Source: Hydrogenophilales bacterium 28-61-23 (GTDB lineage: Bacteria; Pseudomonadota; Gammaproteobacteria; Burkholderiales; Thiobacillaceae). Taken from it: a DNA stretch of 64,000 bases. Shown here one piece after another: positions 48,701 through 54,551 of this stretch. Location of the stretch: assembly GCA_002281555.1 (NCBI GenBank), contig NCGJ01000003.1, positions 124,001 to 188,000 on the forward strand, given 5' to 3'. The stretch's first letter is position 1. Each line of letters opens with the position of its first letter. Position numbers and translations under genes: made by a program. A model generated the notes under the pieces. That model ran no database searches and was not told the DNA's origin. It was given only the letters and a program-made list of their open reading frames with translations.

Positions 48701-51700
48701 AATCATCGGTGACTATCCAGCGATCGCTGGCATCGAACACCGCATCGCCGCTCGACGTACCGATCAAATAGGTGCCGCTGTCGGAGCCGAGGTTGGTGCT
48801 GATCGGCACGCTGTAGTTGACGGTGGCGCCGCTGGTATTGGTGACGATTTCCAGATAGCGGGCATAGCCCTGATCGGCCGGCACGTAGATCTTGCGACTG
48901 ACCTGCACACCGCCGATGCTGGCCGGCCCGATGACGATCTCGCGGCCGCCATCCTCGCTCAATCCGCTCGAGAAACTGGGGAAGCTGCCATGGTACAGGC
49001 CGCCGTCATAGGCATCGTTGGTGCCATCACTGATGCTGCCATTGCCCTGGATATCCCAGCGGAAACCGGCGCCGTCATAAAGATTGACGCCCAAACCCGT
49101 AGACACGCCAGCACCGCCACCCACCGTCCCGCTGACCCCGCCCGCATAGCCCAACACCTGCCCGGTCAGGCTGATGTCCTGAGCCGCCGCGCCGGGTTGC
49201 GTGCTGGGCAGGCTGAAACTCATGCCGCGCGTGACGACCAGGTTGTAGAGGCCGCTGGCGGCGCCGCTGACACGCAAGAAGTAATCGGCGTCGTCCGGCG
49301 CGACAAATTCACGAATGGCCTGTTGCGCATTGGCCGCATCGGCGGCACCAATGGCCAGAACCGTGCCATCGCCGCCAACCAGTTCCAGCAGCAGTTCGCC
49401 GCTGGCGCCATCCGCCCAGGCCAGCGCGACGCTGGCCGCCTGATCGGCGCCCAGATGGATGCGATAGACATCGTCTTCCAGTTGCGGCGCGTCGTATTCC
49501 ACCACGTAGCCGGCAGCGAGATTGGTATCGTTCCACTGCATGCCCTCGGCATCGATGCCGTGCGCGTAGACCAGGAATTGCTCGCCACCGACATCGTTGG
49601 GTTCATCCGCGGCCCAATTGCTGAAGCTGAACGGCTCAAGGCTGTGCCAAGCCCATCCGCCGGCGGGCTCAACCGAACCCTCCGCCTGATAACCGCCCAG
49701 AAACATGCCATCCAGGTCGTTGCCGAACATGGCGGTGAGGAACTGGTTTTCGGCCAGGGAAGTCACCGAGGCCAGGCGGCCGGCGCTACCGCGGAAGCTT
49801 CTCGCTTCCGCCGCGGCCAGTGCGCTCGACCAGTCGATGTCGCCGGTCAGCACCACTTCGTAATAATGGCCGTTGGATTCAAAGCGAACCGGCTCAGCCA
49901 GCCCGGTCGCGGCCAGGCGATCGCCCACCACGGCCATGCGGCTGCCGCCATTGCCCAGATCGAGGCTGCCGCCTTCCAGATCCTGGGCGGCTCCGATGCT
50001 GTCGTTGCCGGAGGAACCGACCAGCATCTCCGCTTCCAGCACGGCGTTGAGCACCAGGGCGAAGTCGTAACGACCGGCGCCTTGCAGGCCGCGCACCTCG
50101 ATCTTGTAATTGCCGCTCAGGCCAGGCAGGGATTGCAGCACCACGCCTTCGCCGGCAACGCCCGTAATAACGGCGACTTCACTGTCGTCATCGGCGTCCA
50201 GCACGGCCACTTCAAGTTGCAGATCGGCCGCGCCCGCGGCGGCGACCACGGTCAGTTTCTGACCGTCATCCAGGCTGACGGTATAGGTATCGACATCGCC
50301 GACCGCGTGGATCACGCCCTCGACAACCGGGTCGTAGACCAGGGAGCCCAGCGGCGGCAGGGCTTGCATGGCGGGATAGGCCAGCGTGCCGGTATCCACG
50401 TTGAAGTTGAGCGTGTAGTTATCGCCGCTGGCGCCGTCCCCGTTGCCATCCAGGTAATTGCCTAGGACATCCTTGAATCCGTAGTAGCCGGAGAACAGGA
50501 TCAGGGTATAGGCACCCTCGCCCAGATTATTGACCCCGAGGCTGAGGGTGCGGGCGTTGGGATCGTAGGTGAAGGTATTGATGACGGCCGCCTGGCCGCT
50601 CAGGTTCTCGATCAACTGGACATCGCCGATGTCCAGGGTGCCGGTATCCAGCGCCTCATTGAACGTGATGGTCAGCGTGTGGGCGCCAGTAGCCAGCGTG
50701 TCGCTTTCCGACACATTGCTGCTCTCGACCACGGGCCCGGTCGTGTCACGCGTGAAGCTGAGCGCCCATTCGGCGTTGGCGTTGCCGTGGATGTCGACCA
50801 CACCGTCCGCGGCCAGCACCAGGTCATACGCGCCATCGCCGGTGAAGGCGCTGCCGAACCAGAAGCGAACCTGATTGGGGGAAAGGATTTCAAAGCCATC
50901 CGCAGCCGTGCCGTTGATGCCGAGGTCGAAGTTTTCCAGGCTGGTGTACAACACCGGCGCCGAGAAGGTGAGATCGACGTAATAGGGGAAATTGATGAGG
51001 TTGCTGACACCGTCCAGGCTGGAGGAGACCACTTCCAGAGACTGGGCTACGGTAGGCAGATTGCCGTTGACGCGCAGCAGATAGTCGCCGCTACCGGCAC
51101 CCTTGACCTTGATGAGGAACTGGGCGTCAGCCTCGACGGTGTAGGAGACGAAAGTGCTGCCGCTGACCAGCAGGTTGCCATCCGCATCGTAGAGTTCCAG
51201 CACCGGCGCGAAATCGTTGGCCGGCTGGCCGGCGTCCGCCCCGATCAGGTCGAGGCTAACTGTGAGGTCGGCTCCCGCCAAGGCCTGGACGGTGTATTGA
51301 TTGACCGGCTGGGCAGCCCAGGCAACCGCCTGCTCCAAGAGGCGGTCGGCCATGCCGGTGTTCCAATAGCTGCCATCGGCATAGGTCGGCGCGAGCGCGA
51401 CACTGCGGCCTGAAACCGGCGTTCCCACAACCACGGCGGGATTCTCGTTTACCGAACCCAAAGTGGCGGCTCCGGCGTCGATGCCGTTCACCCCGTAGAC
51501 AAGGTAATCGTAGTAATTGGGGCTGGAGAAGCTGGCAACGCCCTGGGTTACCGGATGGGTATCGTCGGTAATCGAAAGCGTCGGCGAGCCATAGGCGTAG
51601 CCGGTATAGGTATTCAGGTTGATCGGAATGACCGCATCAAGATCGCTGTTCACCGTGCCGTATTGCTGGCTGGTGTAGTACAGCATCCAGCCCGTGGTCA

Positions 51701-54221
51701 CCAATCCGTGACCATCCTCGACCCACTGGCGCAAAATCGGCGCCATCGGGTTGAGGTAATAGGAATCGACGTAGTTACCCAATACCACCACATCGAAGTT
51801 GTTCAACTCGTCAAGCGTATCGACCTGGTAGTACTCGACATAACTCGCGGTGAAGTTGGCGTAGGTGTCGTCGTTGAGCTGGCCGACAATGTTTCCACCG
51901 CCGACTACCGCGACGCGAATCTCGCCGCCAGCGCCACTCAGCGCATCCAGAACGATGGGCGTGAGGGGCAGATCCTGGGTGTCATTGGTCGCGGGGCCGA
52001 ACTGCGCCTGCCTGACCGCCACCAGGTTGTATTCGCCGGCAGCTACGCCGACCACGCGCAGGTAGTAAGTCCCCGCCGTCGGGGCGCGGAAGTTCTCGAT
52101 GGCCTTGTTGACCTCCCCGCCGGCCAGAAGACCGACAGTCAGCAGGTTCTGATCCTGGTCATACAGTTCAAGCGCGAAGGCGTTGCCGGCGGCAAGGTTT
52201 TCATGGCTCAGGGTAAAGCTGGCCAATTCCCCCTCATTCAGCGTCAGGCTGTACCAGTCCTCCGCATCGGCAACCACATCGGCATAGACCTGCACTTCAC
52301 CAATGGCATAACCGCCATCGCCGCCGGTGGCATAGATGCTCAGATAGCGGGCCTGGACGGGATTGAACTCCAGGTTGGCGTCAAAATCCGGACTCGCATC
52401 CCAGGTGCTGAAGGTATCCATGCCGGAACCGACACCTTCCTCGCCATACCAGGACCGGATATCGATCAGACGGGTCCAGTTGGTACCGTCCACGGAGTAG
52501 TCGACGGCATAGTCGTCGTTGTTGTCGAGCGACAACACCAGATCGGCGACCCGCTGCACGCTACCCAGGTCGATATCGAAATAGAGGCCGGGCAGCGTGC
52601 CGGCGGCAACGCCCAGATCGCCGCCCTCGCCGCCGTAGTCGGCGACCTCCTGGCCATACCAATAGACGTTGCTGTCCGCATCCGAACTCACGCCTTCGAC
52701 CGGCACAAAACCATTGATGAGCAGATTGGGGTCGTTGTAATAATCCACACCGGACGGGGTCACCGAAACCGGCGCCAGCGCCACTTGCTGCTGGTCGGTC
52801 GTGATGCGGATGTTGTCCCAGTTGCGATAGGGGGTGACGTGAGCCAGGGCGTCGGCTTCGAGATCGTATTCCGCGCCCATGTCATAGGACTGGAAACGGA
52901 TGTAGGTATCCGGGCCCAGGGTCATGCCCCAGGCGGCTGCGGCCTGCACCAGGTCGATGCTGTACTGGGCACGCCCGTCGCCGTCATAGGCCGGATCCAG
53001 GTTGGAAATGACATACCAGTGATTGCCGTCGGCGCTGATGGCGACGCCGTCAAAGTTGGCCGATCCGTCGAACTCGCCCGAATACGATTCCGCGCTCGGG
53101 TCATGGCCCCATTGCTCGAAGGTCAGCGTGGCGCGCGTGATCCCGGTGAGATCCACCTTACCTGTGGCCTGCTGGAGGGAACTGGCATAGTCGAAATACT
53201 CCCGGACCAGAACATCCCCCTGGCCGACATTGGTGTATTCCTGGATGAACGAATAACCGCGGTTACCGGACATGACCAGATAGGCGCTGCCATCGTTGGC
53301 GTCGACCTCTCGGGTCACAGAGGAGGAATCGCCGTCGGTCTGCAACTGCCAGGTGCCGTTATCCAGCCGTTCCTGAAAGGCGATTTCATCTTCGAAGGTC
53401 TCCTCCGCCAGCACACGCGTCGACAACAAGGGCATGTCGCCCACCACCGCGCCACGCAAGGCATCGCTATCGAGCAAGAAGGAAAAAGTGCTGTCCAGAT
53501 TCTGGGCATCGCCGGCGCTGGTGGTATCCCCTGCTTCGACGGCGGCGTTGAGGAAGATTTCTACGGTGTAGCTGCCCGCCCCAGCCAGGCTGTTGACGTT
53601 GATGCTGTAGGTTCCCGTATCGGTGGCCGCGCGCACTTGCAGCACCAGGTTGTCGCCGGGGTTGGCCGCCTCCAGATAGCCCAGGGAATTGCCGTAGGGA
53701 TCAAGCGCCTCAATGCCGGCCATCAAGCCCGCATTGGGTTTGAAACGCAGAGAGAAGGTCTGCCCACCATCCAGATCGATGCTCAGCACATCGGCATCGC
53801 CATCGAAATCGAGCGTTCCTTGCACACTGCCGACGTACACCAAGCCGCCACTCGGCGCGACCGGAACCAGGGGCGAAGTGAAATTATCCAGATCGAAGCC
53901 CGCCACCATGCCATTCGTGTACAGGGGCGCATCCACCTGAGCCGTCCAGTTGATCTGAGGCGTGCCGACATCGCTCAGAAACTGCAGGTTGCCCGCCGGA
54001 TTCGCGGCGTCGGTGCTTGTTTGCGCGGTCGTGACCGGCAACAGGTCGGCGGAAAGCAACAACCTGGGCTCCAGGCTTTCAAACAGGATCTTCCGGCGCT
54101 GAGGCGGCGCCTCGTGCCCATGCCGTCGCCGCAGTGACCGCAGATTCAGGCGGGCCAACGCCGCTTCCACGACATGGCTATTCTTGGCGTTTTCAACGGA
54201 TTTACCGAGCAGGGCGAACAT
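30774..54221 (-). CDS. Giant LEPR-XLL multidomain surface protein (about 7,815 aa, CARDB repeats, subtilisin, cohesin/dockerin)
   Basis: A single open frame of 23,448 bp. The start is set at ATG 54221 because GGAGG lies 8 bp upstream; the ATG 6 bp earlier is only 2 bp from it. The N-terminus has no classical signal peptide but carries the LEPR-XLL motif (LEPRLLL at 50-56), known from very large repeat proteins. In order follow: PPC-like and discoidin-like regions; two C-type-lectin-like domains (about 1445-1580 and 2410-2545); SbsA-type Ig-like stretches (for example near SNVSESDTLATGAHTLTITF); 12 CARDB repeats (about 3180-4730); a long unique region; three SdrD_B-like modules; a subtilisin-like protease with Asp6653, His6695 and Ser6880; a fourth SdrD_B module; a PKD domain (about 7190-7275); and a cohesin-dockerin-cohesin end. 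It is probably exported by the machine encoded downstream and acts as an adhesin or coat protein; this role is inferred. Confidence 0.93.
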   Translation of the reverse strand: MFALLGKSVENAKNSHVVEAALARLNLRSLRRRHGHEAPPQRRKILFESLEPRLLLSADLLPVTTAQTSTDAANPAGNLQFLSDVGTPQINWTAQVDAPLYTNGMVAGFDLDNFTSPLVPVAPSGGLVYVGSVQGTLDFDGDADVLSIDLDGGQTFSLRFKPNAGLMAGIEALDPYGNSLGYLEAANPGDNLVLQVRAATDTGTYSINVNSLAGAGSYTVEIFLNAAVEAGDTTSAGDAQNLDSTFSFLLDSDALRGAVVGDMPLLSTRVLAEETFEDEIAFQERLDNGTWQLQTDGDSSSVTREVDANDGSAYLVMSGNRGYSFIQEYTNVGQGDVLVREYFDYASSLQQATGKVDLTGITRATLTFEQWGHDPSAESYSGEFDGSANFDGVAISADGNHWYVISNLDPAYDGDGRAQYSIDLVQAAAAWGMTLGPDTYIRFQSYDMGAEYDLEADALAHVTPYRNWDNIRITTDQQQVALAPVSVTPSGVDYYNDPNLLINGFVPVEGVSSDADSNVYWYGQEVADYGGEGGDLGVAAGTLPGLYFDIDLGSVQRVADLVLSLDNNDDYAVDYSVDGTNWTRLIDIRSWYGEEGVGSGMDTFSTWDASPDFDANLEFNPVQARYLSIYATGGDGGYAIGEVQVYADVVADAEDWYSLTLNEGELASFTLSHENLAAGNAFALELYDQDQNLLTVGLLAGGEVNKAIENFRAPTAGTYYLRVVGVAAGEYNLVAVRQAQFGPATNDTQDLPLTPIVLDALSGAGGEIRVAVVGGGNIVGQLNDDTYANFTASYVEYYQVDTLDELNNFDVVVLGNYVDSYYLNPMAPILRQWVEDGHGLVTTGWMLYYTSQQYGTVNSDLDAVIPINLNTYTGYAYGSPTLSITDDTHPVTQGVASFSSPNYYDYLVYGVNGIDAGAATLGSVNENPAVVVGTPVSGRSVALAPTYADGSYWNTGMADRLLEQAVAWAAQPVNQYTVQALAGADLTVSLDLIGADAGQPANDFAPVLELYDADGNLLVSGSTFVSYTVEADAQFLIKVKGAGSGDYLLRVNGNLPTVAQSLEVVSSSLDGVSNLINFPYYVDLTFSAPVLYTSLENFDLGINGTAADGFEILSPNQVRFWFGSAFTGDGAYDLVLAADGVVDIHGNANAEWALSFTRDTTGPVVESSNVSESDTLATGAHTLTITFNEALDTGTLDIGDVQLIENLSGQAAVINTFTYDPNARTLSLGVNNLGEGAYTLILFSGYYGFKDVLGNYLDGNGDGASGDNYTLNFNVDTGTLAYPAMQALPPLGSLVYDPVVEGVIHAVGDVDTYTVSLDDGQKLTVVAAAGAADLQLEVAVLDADDDSEVAVITGVAGEGVVLQSLPGLSGNYKIEVRGLQGAGRYDFALVLNAVLEAEMLVGSSGNDSIGAAQDLEGGSLDLGNGGSRMAVVGDRLAATGLAEPVRFESNGHYYEVVLTGDIDWSSALAAAEARSFRGSAGRLASVTSLAENQFLTAMFGNDLDGMFLGGYQAEGSVEPAGGWAWHSLEPFSFSNWAADEPNDVGGEQFLVYAHGIDAEGMQWNDTNLAAGYVVEYDAPQLEDDVYRIHLGADQAASVALAWADGASGELLLELVGGDGTVLAIGAADAANAQQAIREFVAPDDADYFLRVSGAASGLYNLVVTRGMSFSLPSTQPGAAAQDISLTGQVLGYAGGVSGTVGGGAGVSTGLGVNLYDGAGFRWDIQGNGSISDGTNDAYDGGLYHGSFPSFSSGLSEDGGREIVIGPASIGGVQVSRKIYVPADQGYARYLEIVTNTSGATVNYSVPISTNLGSDSGTYLIGTSSGDAVFDASDRWIVTDDSSDGGSDPTMLHVLFGEGDTGPLSASRSGDSLSYSYALTLAPGETQIVMHFAAQNANRSVALAKAPQLNALELGALNGMSSAEKSAVVNFKVGLSEFIVQVNAGDVLEISTATPGDGAGEPTNILNPSIELVGPDGVVVASDANSAADGRNAVLSYTALGSGAYSVRVLAESGTGEFVLRVAGATGVQPALTVTGASIAEGQIFNSVPVSVDVNFSQALRADSIQAGDLLVNGQAATGVIVVDADTLRFDIGGLIGADGTYTLEIQASALTGVSNTDNAAFSRAFIFDATLPTVTASSVAEGESVAPGARTLVFTLSEDLASTGLGAEDVLLSNSANGLSYTATSFVYDAATDQVTLQYASLPEGAYTLTLLSGASSFRDLVGNALNGDASDPDADNHVLHFNVDDATAALPALSALAPMGSLIYRAETSGRAVHAVGDVDAYTVNLDAGQTLTLWATPTTGSARLAIELFDAETGGTSLGLTEATTVGQTVLLQTIAISGGSYRVEVRGLEGVGLYTLKAMLNAALEAELVSGASNDTLANAQDLSASFIATGSDRAAVSGQLYAPAASNLMNFNGHYYELVTSSAYWTTANTNAQARTYLGASGHLATLETVAESQFINSAFGTSINSAWLGGYQTGDFTEPGGGWTWVTGQPVTFSNWASGLPDNSGGSENYMQFRSDADAEGKLWNDLRSNYYYNYLVEYEPAVANDWYFVHLEAGQKASVVLTPETGLGNTDYVLGLYDAFGNLFTAGTDAATNVDESILDFVAPEAGDYYLRVSGTSSGQYNLVLTRDQTFSLELAAAVQDISATGDVLGALGGSGGGQTIRVAVLNNGGAGNVVTQLNDDTWFNFTATSVASTQIDTLAELANYDVVMLGDSSTPHSQIEAIAPTLRQWVEAGGGVVGTGWLIYSVGSETGTPISDINAIFPVNTTSRGYVYYPTVDITDSTHAVTQGVVDFPTTNYVEYPALGVDVGATVLGNVNGSPALVVGNAGNGRGAYLGPLYMSGAGGLNTGAPDRLLEQAVAWAAVDAVDEYLIQVNTDDVLHIVTATPGDGAGQPASLLDARVELYDEAGALVASNDDGAADGRNADLSYTALSSGAYKVKVIKETGSASGEYVLRVTGATGTANLAPQVVSANPVEAKRLNAPPASLTLDLSEGILATSVGVDDLSIDGGATVTGVEVLDGDSVRFLLDVPDVEGTYTYTLLAGGVSDLQGEGNTAYSGSFIVDKTPPRVVSQNPEVQSISPFSTWSLTFSEALDPATVQTGDFVLRNPSNNTIGISTATLSADGLTVTLTFAGQYTQGNYTLSVGPDLSDVAGNRMDQDSGTEGNQAYAGTVQVAAPDLSPVSISVTLPDGSDLPVGGVALGSQVRVTWTVRNVGTDAARSSSWYDSLWISSDTVAGGDTHLGNFSIDVDPSNVNGLPAGEQYTMSANVTLPLNDSFNPVDYYIRIQTDDYSGYYSYQPENNEANNALFSAAFAAVVPPLPDLTVSDVVMPAVVEAGKGLNVSWIVHNQGGAVANNATGYWYDRIVLSSDQTFGNGDDVYLGEIYYYDDIAAGGQLARNATVTVPVSSTGAWNVLVKSDYYNYLYERANEGNNVGVSAGQVQVVIASEDLTPTAITAPENAVLGGTIDVTWTVQNAGTGPSYSDWHDRLVLSTDQIYGNADDIFLTEVAASSTPAVRPLASGAQYTRSVENIALPLNPSLDSGTYYLLVKSDHYGTEPELNETNNVFARAITMALPQIADLTVSNVVVPVEAMHSGDTVTVNFTLNNLGDGAAANFHNYLYLSSNGSSLDHYVGDYYFAQTLAAGASATVEKAITIPLYNPGDWYVVVVSDPVDYWYAPYGNVYEHTNEGNNSAGSATAMHAPLPPLPDLVVSNIVAPLDALAGEDITITWTITNQGTAVSGPWTDSLYLSTDGGASNNIHVGNFAFEGTLAAGASITRTQTYHLNATLDGPRTVVVYTDAGNQVNETHQDLGNNRAVDDTILSVTFPPLPNLQVTAFTPPSDPASGTQTVVSWIVTNTGTGATSAPIWYDQIYLSLDTIWGNGDDIDMGYVANPNYLPIGESYQNSRTISIPKGLNGDYYFLVKTDAFNYVFEDQFEGDNIYVSPLTHIALTPPPDLRVQQVEAQNLAFSGQTMSVSWTVVNDDRFATGRTVENGWYDRVVMSEDAEVGNADDRNVGDFWHVGALDPAESYNVTKNINLPVGVIGDFYFFVVTDVANHVYEHGYEFNNASVDMLPDDSAPETTTIALTPPPDLEVLSVSAPASAEAGHVYNASWRVANYGATATPNNYWTDNLYLSTDGVLDAADVYLGSRGHYGVLGVYEEDVDGNAIAGYYDSSASFTLPFDIAGDYRLIVKTDAGSQVFEGFDNPNGPDGEDNNVTASGVMAVLSHPADLVVDSFVTPANGEAGKQISVTWTVRNQGSGDSVANAWFDQVRISFDQDLGDADDIVLADFGRGGLIGAGDSYTRTETVTLPFSLDDGNYWLYVRADINNNVHESNDDNNSASSAIMVDRETPDLQIVGLNHEADGTAGLPLDISWRVENLGTNQTNVGNWYDDVFLSLDQVLDGSDTYLGQRYRNSSLAEGAGYDASTSFNLPATLATNDYFVIVRTDKYNAVTEGGAGEANNVRVSDGTVHVEANAPIPPDLTVTSVDAPPEAISGQTMQVSWTVRNDGPGSTDGRSWYDAVYLSRDGVLDRNADMYLGYAYHTGLAAGESYTQSLDVQVPFGQSGPFYVFVATDAGRYIEETDELNNAAQDAAFTQVSLAPPADLVVGTITLPDNGVPGRQATIDFSVNNQGTNPALGSWSDSIYLSTDETWDIDDALFGVAYHYGTVAGGSSYSNSLTATLPGLTPGDYHVIIRSDIRNRIPESDETNNIGGSLDAVALDVDELTLGVAETYTLGSGQAVYYKFTVGAGETVRLVLDSLGTDIANELYVRYGSMPTRGQFDFAARDGFTADPELVIPTSQAGTYYVLAYGQYAPGNPQFSITAQVIPFSVTDVDATVVGNAGDVTLRIEGARFGANTEFSLVASDGAVIKAHAVYLDNSSEAYATFSLFQADVGMYDVVAEQMGANADGSPVVLASYTRADAISVEQGNDAAVFMNIVGPTAVMVNRTNMFTLDYVNDGGADTMAPLIILESFSATPMGLSASNMHTSPIQIMAASYDGPMDMLRPGARYSVPVVFHSPATTQQLDMRAGRVLASDVRPIEDWGTIESSIRPSSIDADEWDAFWGRIKPLIGPTWGEYVQVLNHMMTLVSDPGHPIRDVRDIFARMYLQSPDYVPYASLSGEVRSSEDDTPLADVQMAAYRINDDDSLTLAATAISDANGAYTFSHLAPGLYQVVAIGRALDMDRNGQVDLGLPASVTLGYTEPGNAGVIYIQPIGGASIGADDDSNPALARDADGITHMVWNRDGLVWHAWFDTATGQWRDATAISSEQSYAPTIATSAYLLDGVNAGLLAAWQQGSGNDAEIWYAAGRAKVGGGFEWSAPVQLTDDDTADVSPEVIVGDTGVAMITHLKRDDAIQDDSDIYYDLLGLSAAQFVWPSAVAPADTALSPEGVTLAYGAQWKFGPWDFFGTKAEIALALSGQVGENNCTATLGAQGSLSGSFTGGSIRSTITGSGSVGAEWTVNEAARDWMFNRATAGWSAGAQFDWRYGLSTVLSKIPHPAVTAAYASYRGAVAIASYLGLDFEDGITFGGSASFTGMEWKFTEPFPAFVWPETIAEASISGLIGVYAQLDAATGDSARLQGDLTVTVDIAPAVQLKSVTGNITLSGNIGWWTFNEAFIVNFYQASDVALLDVPLVSEDTSGPVFNADALIGTGNVYAGTALLGAGVSSDVTADSAVTLANDDGTLFGAWTHMADPHSGIGDEVMVSVYGAGWANPIAIAGSLGINADATAAVDGLGRRMVVWSHADSSSLGSNPSFDEFRAASDAAEVMYATYDEASGTWSTPVAVASTLGRDGSIEVAYDAAGNLVMTWVVEGGEAGLDRLMSATWNGGAWSAAVEIAAGASIGDPAIERLGDDIIVVWEANAASEVGETENTLHYAIYDEAAWSAGALFDPIAMMTGLALSAGDPAATAAAIAAADAALQTESVFPPFPVPEECLKCKPEDIKRIRESAPECIPGGGTQVTFDPKTCTEKTIVYRPCVVRPRDPNDIIGPTGFGDEKWTAAKNAMGYTIRFENAADASAPAQQVVITQQLDDDLDWRTFRVDDFGFGDQIIELDGKSAFYQQRLDFTEDPARGYYLDVAAAIDVSTGLVTWTLTTIDPNTGDTPQDAQIGFLPVNDTVYDANHDVVVQGTGRGEGYVTYSIKAKRAVESGTVVDAEARIVFDTEEPIDTPFIFNTLDAGVPESQVAAFANASTPLNEFLVSWSGEDDAAGSGVRDYTVYVSVDGSDFVVWQADTALNEAIYIGAAGHTYSFFSTVRDNAGNEEAKPAVADASITVGGAFGALSGVKFEDSDGDGARDAGEAGLAGWTLFLDGDNDGILDAGEAHTVTGADGGYSFIELAPGEYTVREVAQSGWMQTLPSGDGGHTVTVVSDQTATGADFGNFKLVQIGGQKINDLNANGVLDAGETGLAGWTIQLDKDGDGSIEASASTDLNGDYRFTDLGPGSYRLSEVAQTGWLQTGPVGGGYTVVTSSGADLGGKDFANVQAASISGVKFEDMDGDGQRDVGEAGLAGWTIFLDGNANGSLDGGERSVVTDVDGVYRFGDLLPGDYVVAEVMRDGWTQTSPGTSPSGVVSSSLTLSGMDVVLSLPEDVLVEEGLTIQAVSANELADSLVGLDAFLSDARFVGFDGSGVTTVVIDTGIDLNHAWFGPDADNNGVADRIVYSYDFADGDADASDRNGHGSHVASLIGGTDATYGGIAQGADLIALKVFSDSGAGYFSYLEQSLQWVVNNASAYNVGVVNLSLGDGGNWDTAIGRYGLGDELNALAGMNILVTAATGNNYFQLGNMGVAYPAADPAVLAVGAVWSGSFGGPVNYANGAIDYSTGADRLAAFGQRDDALMDVLAPGTRMVGANYNGGTRTMFGTSQASAYMAGVATLAQDLALDHLGRRLSLGEFTGLLDSSSVWVNDGDDEFDNVANTGLDFARVDMLALAEAILALEGAALPGDGGTTVGDGAIHPLAAPGVYALTLGAGEQAIDADFGNFALGSIGGTVFHDLDADDTQDAGEASLGGWTVFLDGDANGLLDAGEHSAVTDIDGNYRFDDVGPGAYRATLMGQAGWAYTTDSFFDVFMSSGLVADADFGVNAKPTLDAIADLALDEGGMVGFNAMGHDDAGDGLVYSLVGDAHGATIDASSGQFAWAALDGDASLGFTLRVTDSAGSTADRAFTVTVNNVDPTLALAGPASVTDDQDFILGLSASDPGMDAITGWTVNWGDGSSSLLGSASGDLAHRYALPGDYTVDVTASDEDGSYAASRAVNVQAGTLKVTDAQATATGFKVNFNRAYVPELLNLYDSAVYNRGAADLRLKDAAGRTVAGSVVMDADHMGLTFVKTNGLLANGAYSLTLDSRANAFVDNLGGLLDGNRDGVAGDSYSTTFAISGSGAVMSLGEFSRGPGQAADVPATSAGVPILIAGAAGASQVAFTLAYDASLLNITGVTGGAGVPAGSTVSADFGTAGQVRITVQLSAVLGAGSTELVRLIANVPSTAPYGAKQVLDLKDILLDTGAAVRDDDGLHLAAYVGDASGNAKYSTLDVQRIQRAVVRLDSGFGAYPLVDPTVVADINGNSALTSLDAQRVLSEVMGVDRPEIPAIPKGMTLTFSGPDPFVSVSSVDAKPGETVVVPVNLDTAAGLESVELTLVYPADNLELVEVRLGGLTQDFQYFVKDVSVPGRIGIDMSRMEAMAGGSGSLLELVFKVSANARGDLAIDLQSTALNETWLTLNPAPQPGSDPTDGAVKVKLPPPVVAKKPAINPAGWGSDFMLGQNTQSAWVNQWLSGNQDKPAARKLNNWKLSLPAVKIGAKM
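31005..31980 (-). other. Cohesin-dockerin-cohesin C-terminal module of the giant protein
   Basis: In translation order: a first cohesin-like beta-sandwich (31980 to about 31680; SQVAFTLAYDASLLNITGV), a type I dockerin with two calcium-loop repeats (about 31640-31436; DASGNAKYSTLDVQRI and DINGNSALTSLDAQRV) and a second cohesin-like domain (31400-31005; VSSVDAKPGETVVVPVNLDT, SVELTLVYPADNLELVEV). Both partner types in one chain allow head-to-tail assembly or intramolecular locking. Confidence 0.75.
33500..34310 (-). other. Subtilisin (S8) protease domain embedded in the giant protein
   Basis: The catalytic motifs are VVIDTGID (Asp6653), NGHGSHVASLIGG (His6695), the oxyanion region VTAATGNN, and FGTSQASAYMAG (Ser6880). 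All triad residues are present. The domain lies between SdrD_B-like modules 3 and 4, so it is part of the exported chain and could cleave the protein itself or others at the surface. Confidence 0.88.
40030..44680 (-). repeat. Array of 12 CARDB-type repeats in the giant protein
   Basis: Units of about 110-130 residues begin with PDLTV, ADLVV, PDLEV or similar, contain VTWTVRNVG- or VSWTVVND-type cores and end in DNNN or NEANN-type turns. The DNA repeats are diverged, so they are visible mainly at protein level. They probably form a long rod of beta-sandwiches. Confidence 0.88.
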
Positions 54222-54331
54222 GATCATGACCTCCAGAACCCAACGGGCCTAGAAATTGAGGGAAAAGGGGAATTCAAATACTGGGGAATGAAACGCACGA
54301 AACGCAAACACGGGACGCGAATATGCGAATA

Positions 54332-54360
54332 CGCGGAAGCCGCGCCAGCGGGCTTCCGCG
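54332..54360. other. Perfect 10-bp hairpin in the leader of the giant gene
   Basis: CGCGGAAGCC (54332-54341) and GGCTTCCGCG (54351-54360) flank a 9-nt loop. It lies about 110 bp upstream of the giant-gene start and 190 bp past the stop of the PEP-CTERM gene, without a T-run on either strand. It may protect the transcript or mark the 3' end of the PEP-CTERM mRNA. The remaining bases between 54222 and 54551 hold no gene and no sigma-54 match. Confidence 0.55.
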
Positions 54361-54551
54361 CAAGCCGAAAAAACAACGCGGCCAAATAACTCGCCATAAC
54401 GCTTACTCCCGCTATGGCAACCCGGCTATCTCGATTAAACCCGGAGACCCGTGGTTTTCCGACCCCGCCTCGCGACGGGTGTGGCTTTATCAAAAATCAT
54501 CAACCAGCGAACGCCGCCCAAATCCGACTCGGGCCAGCGGAAAAACCGAAC

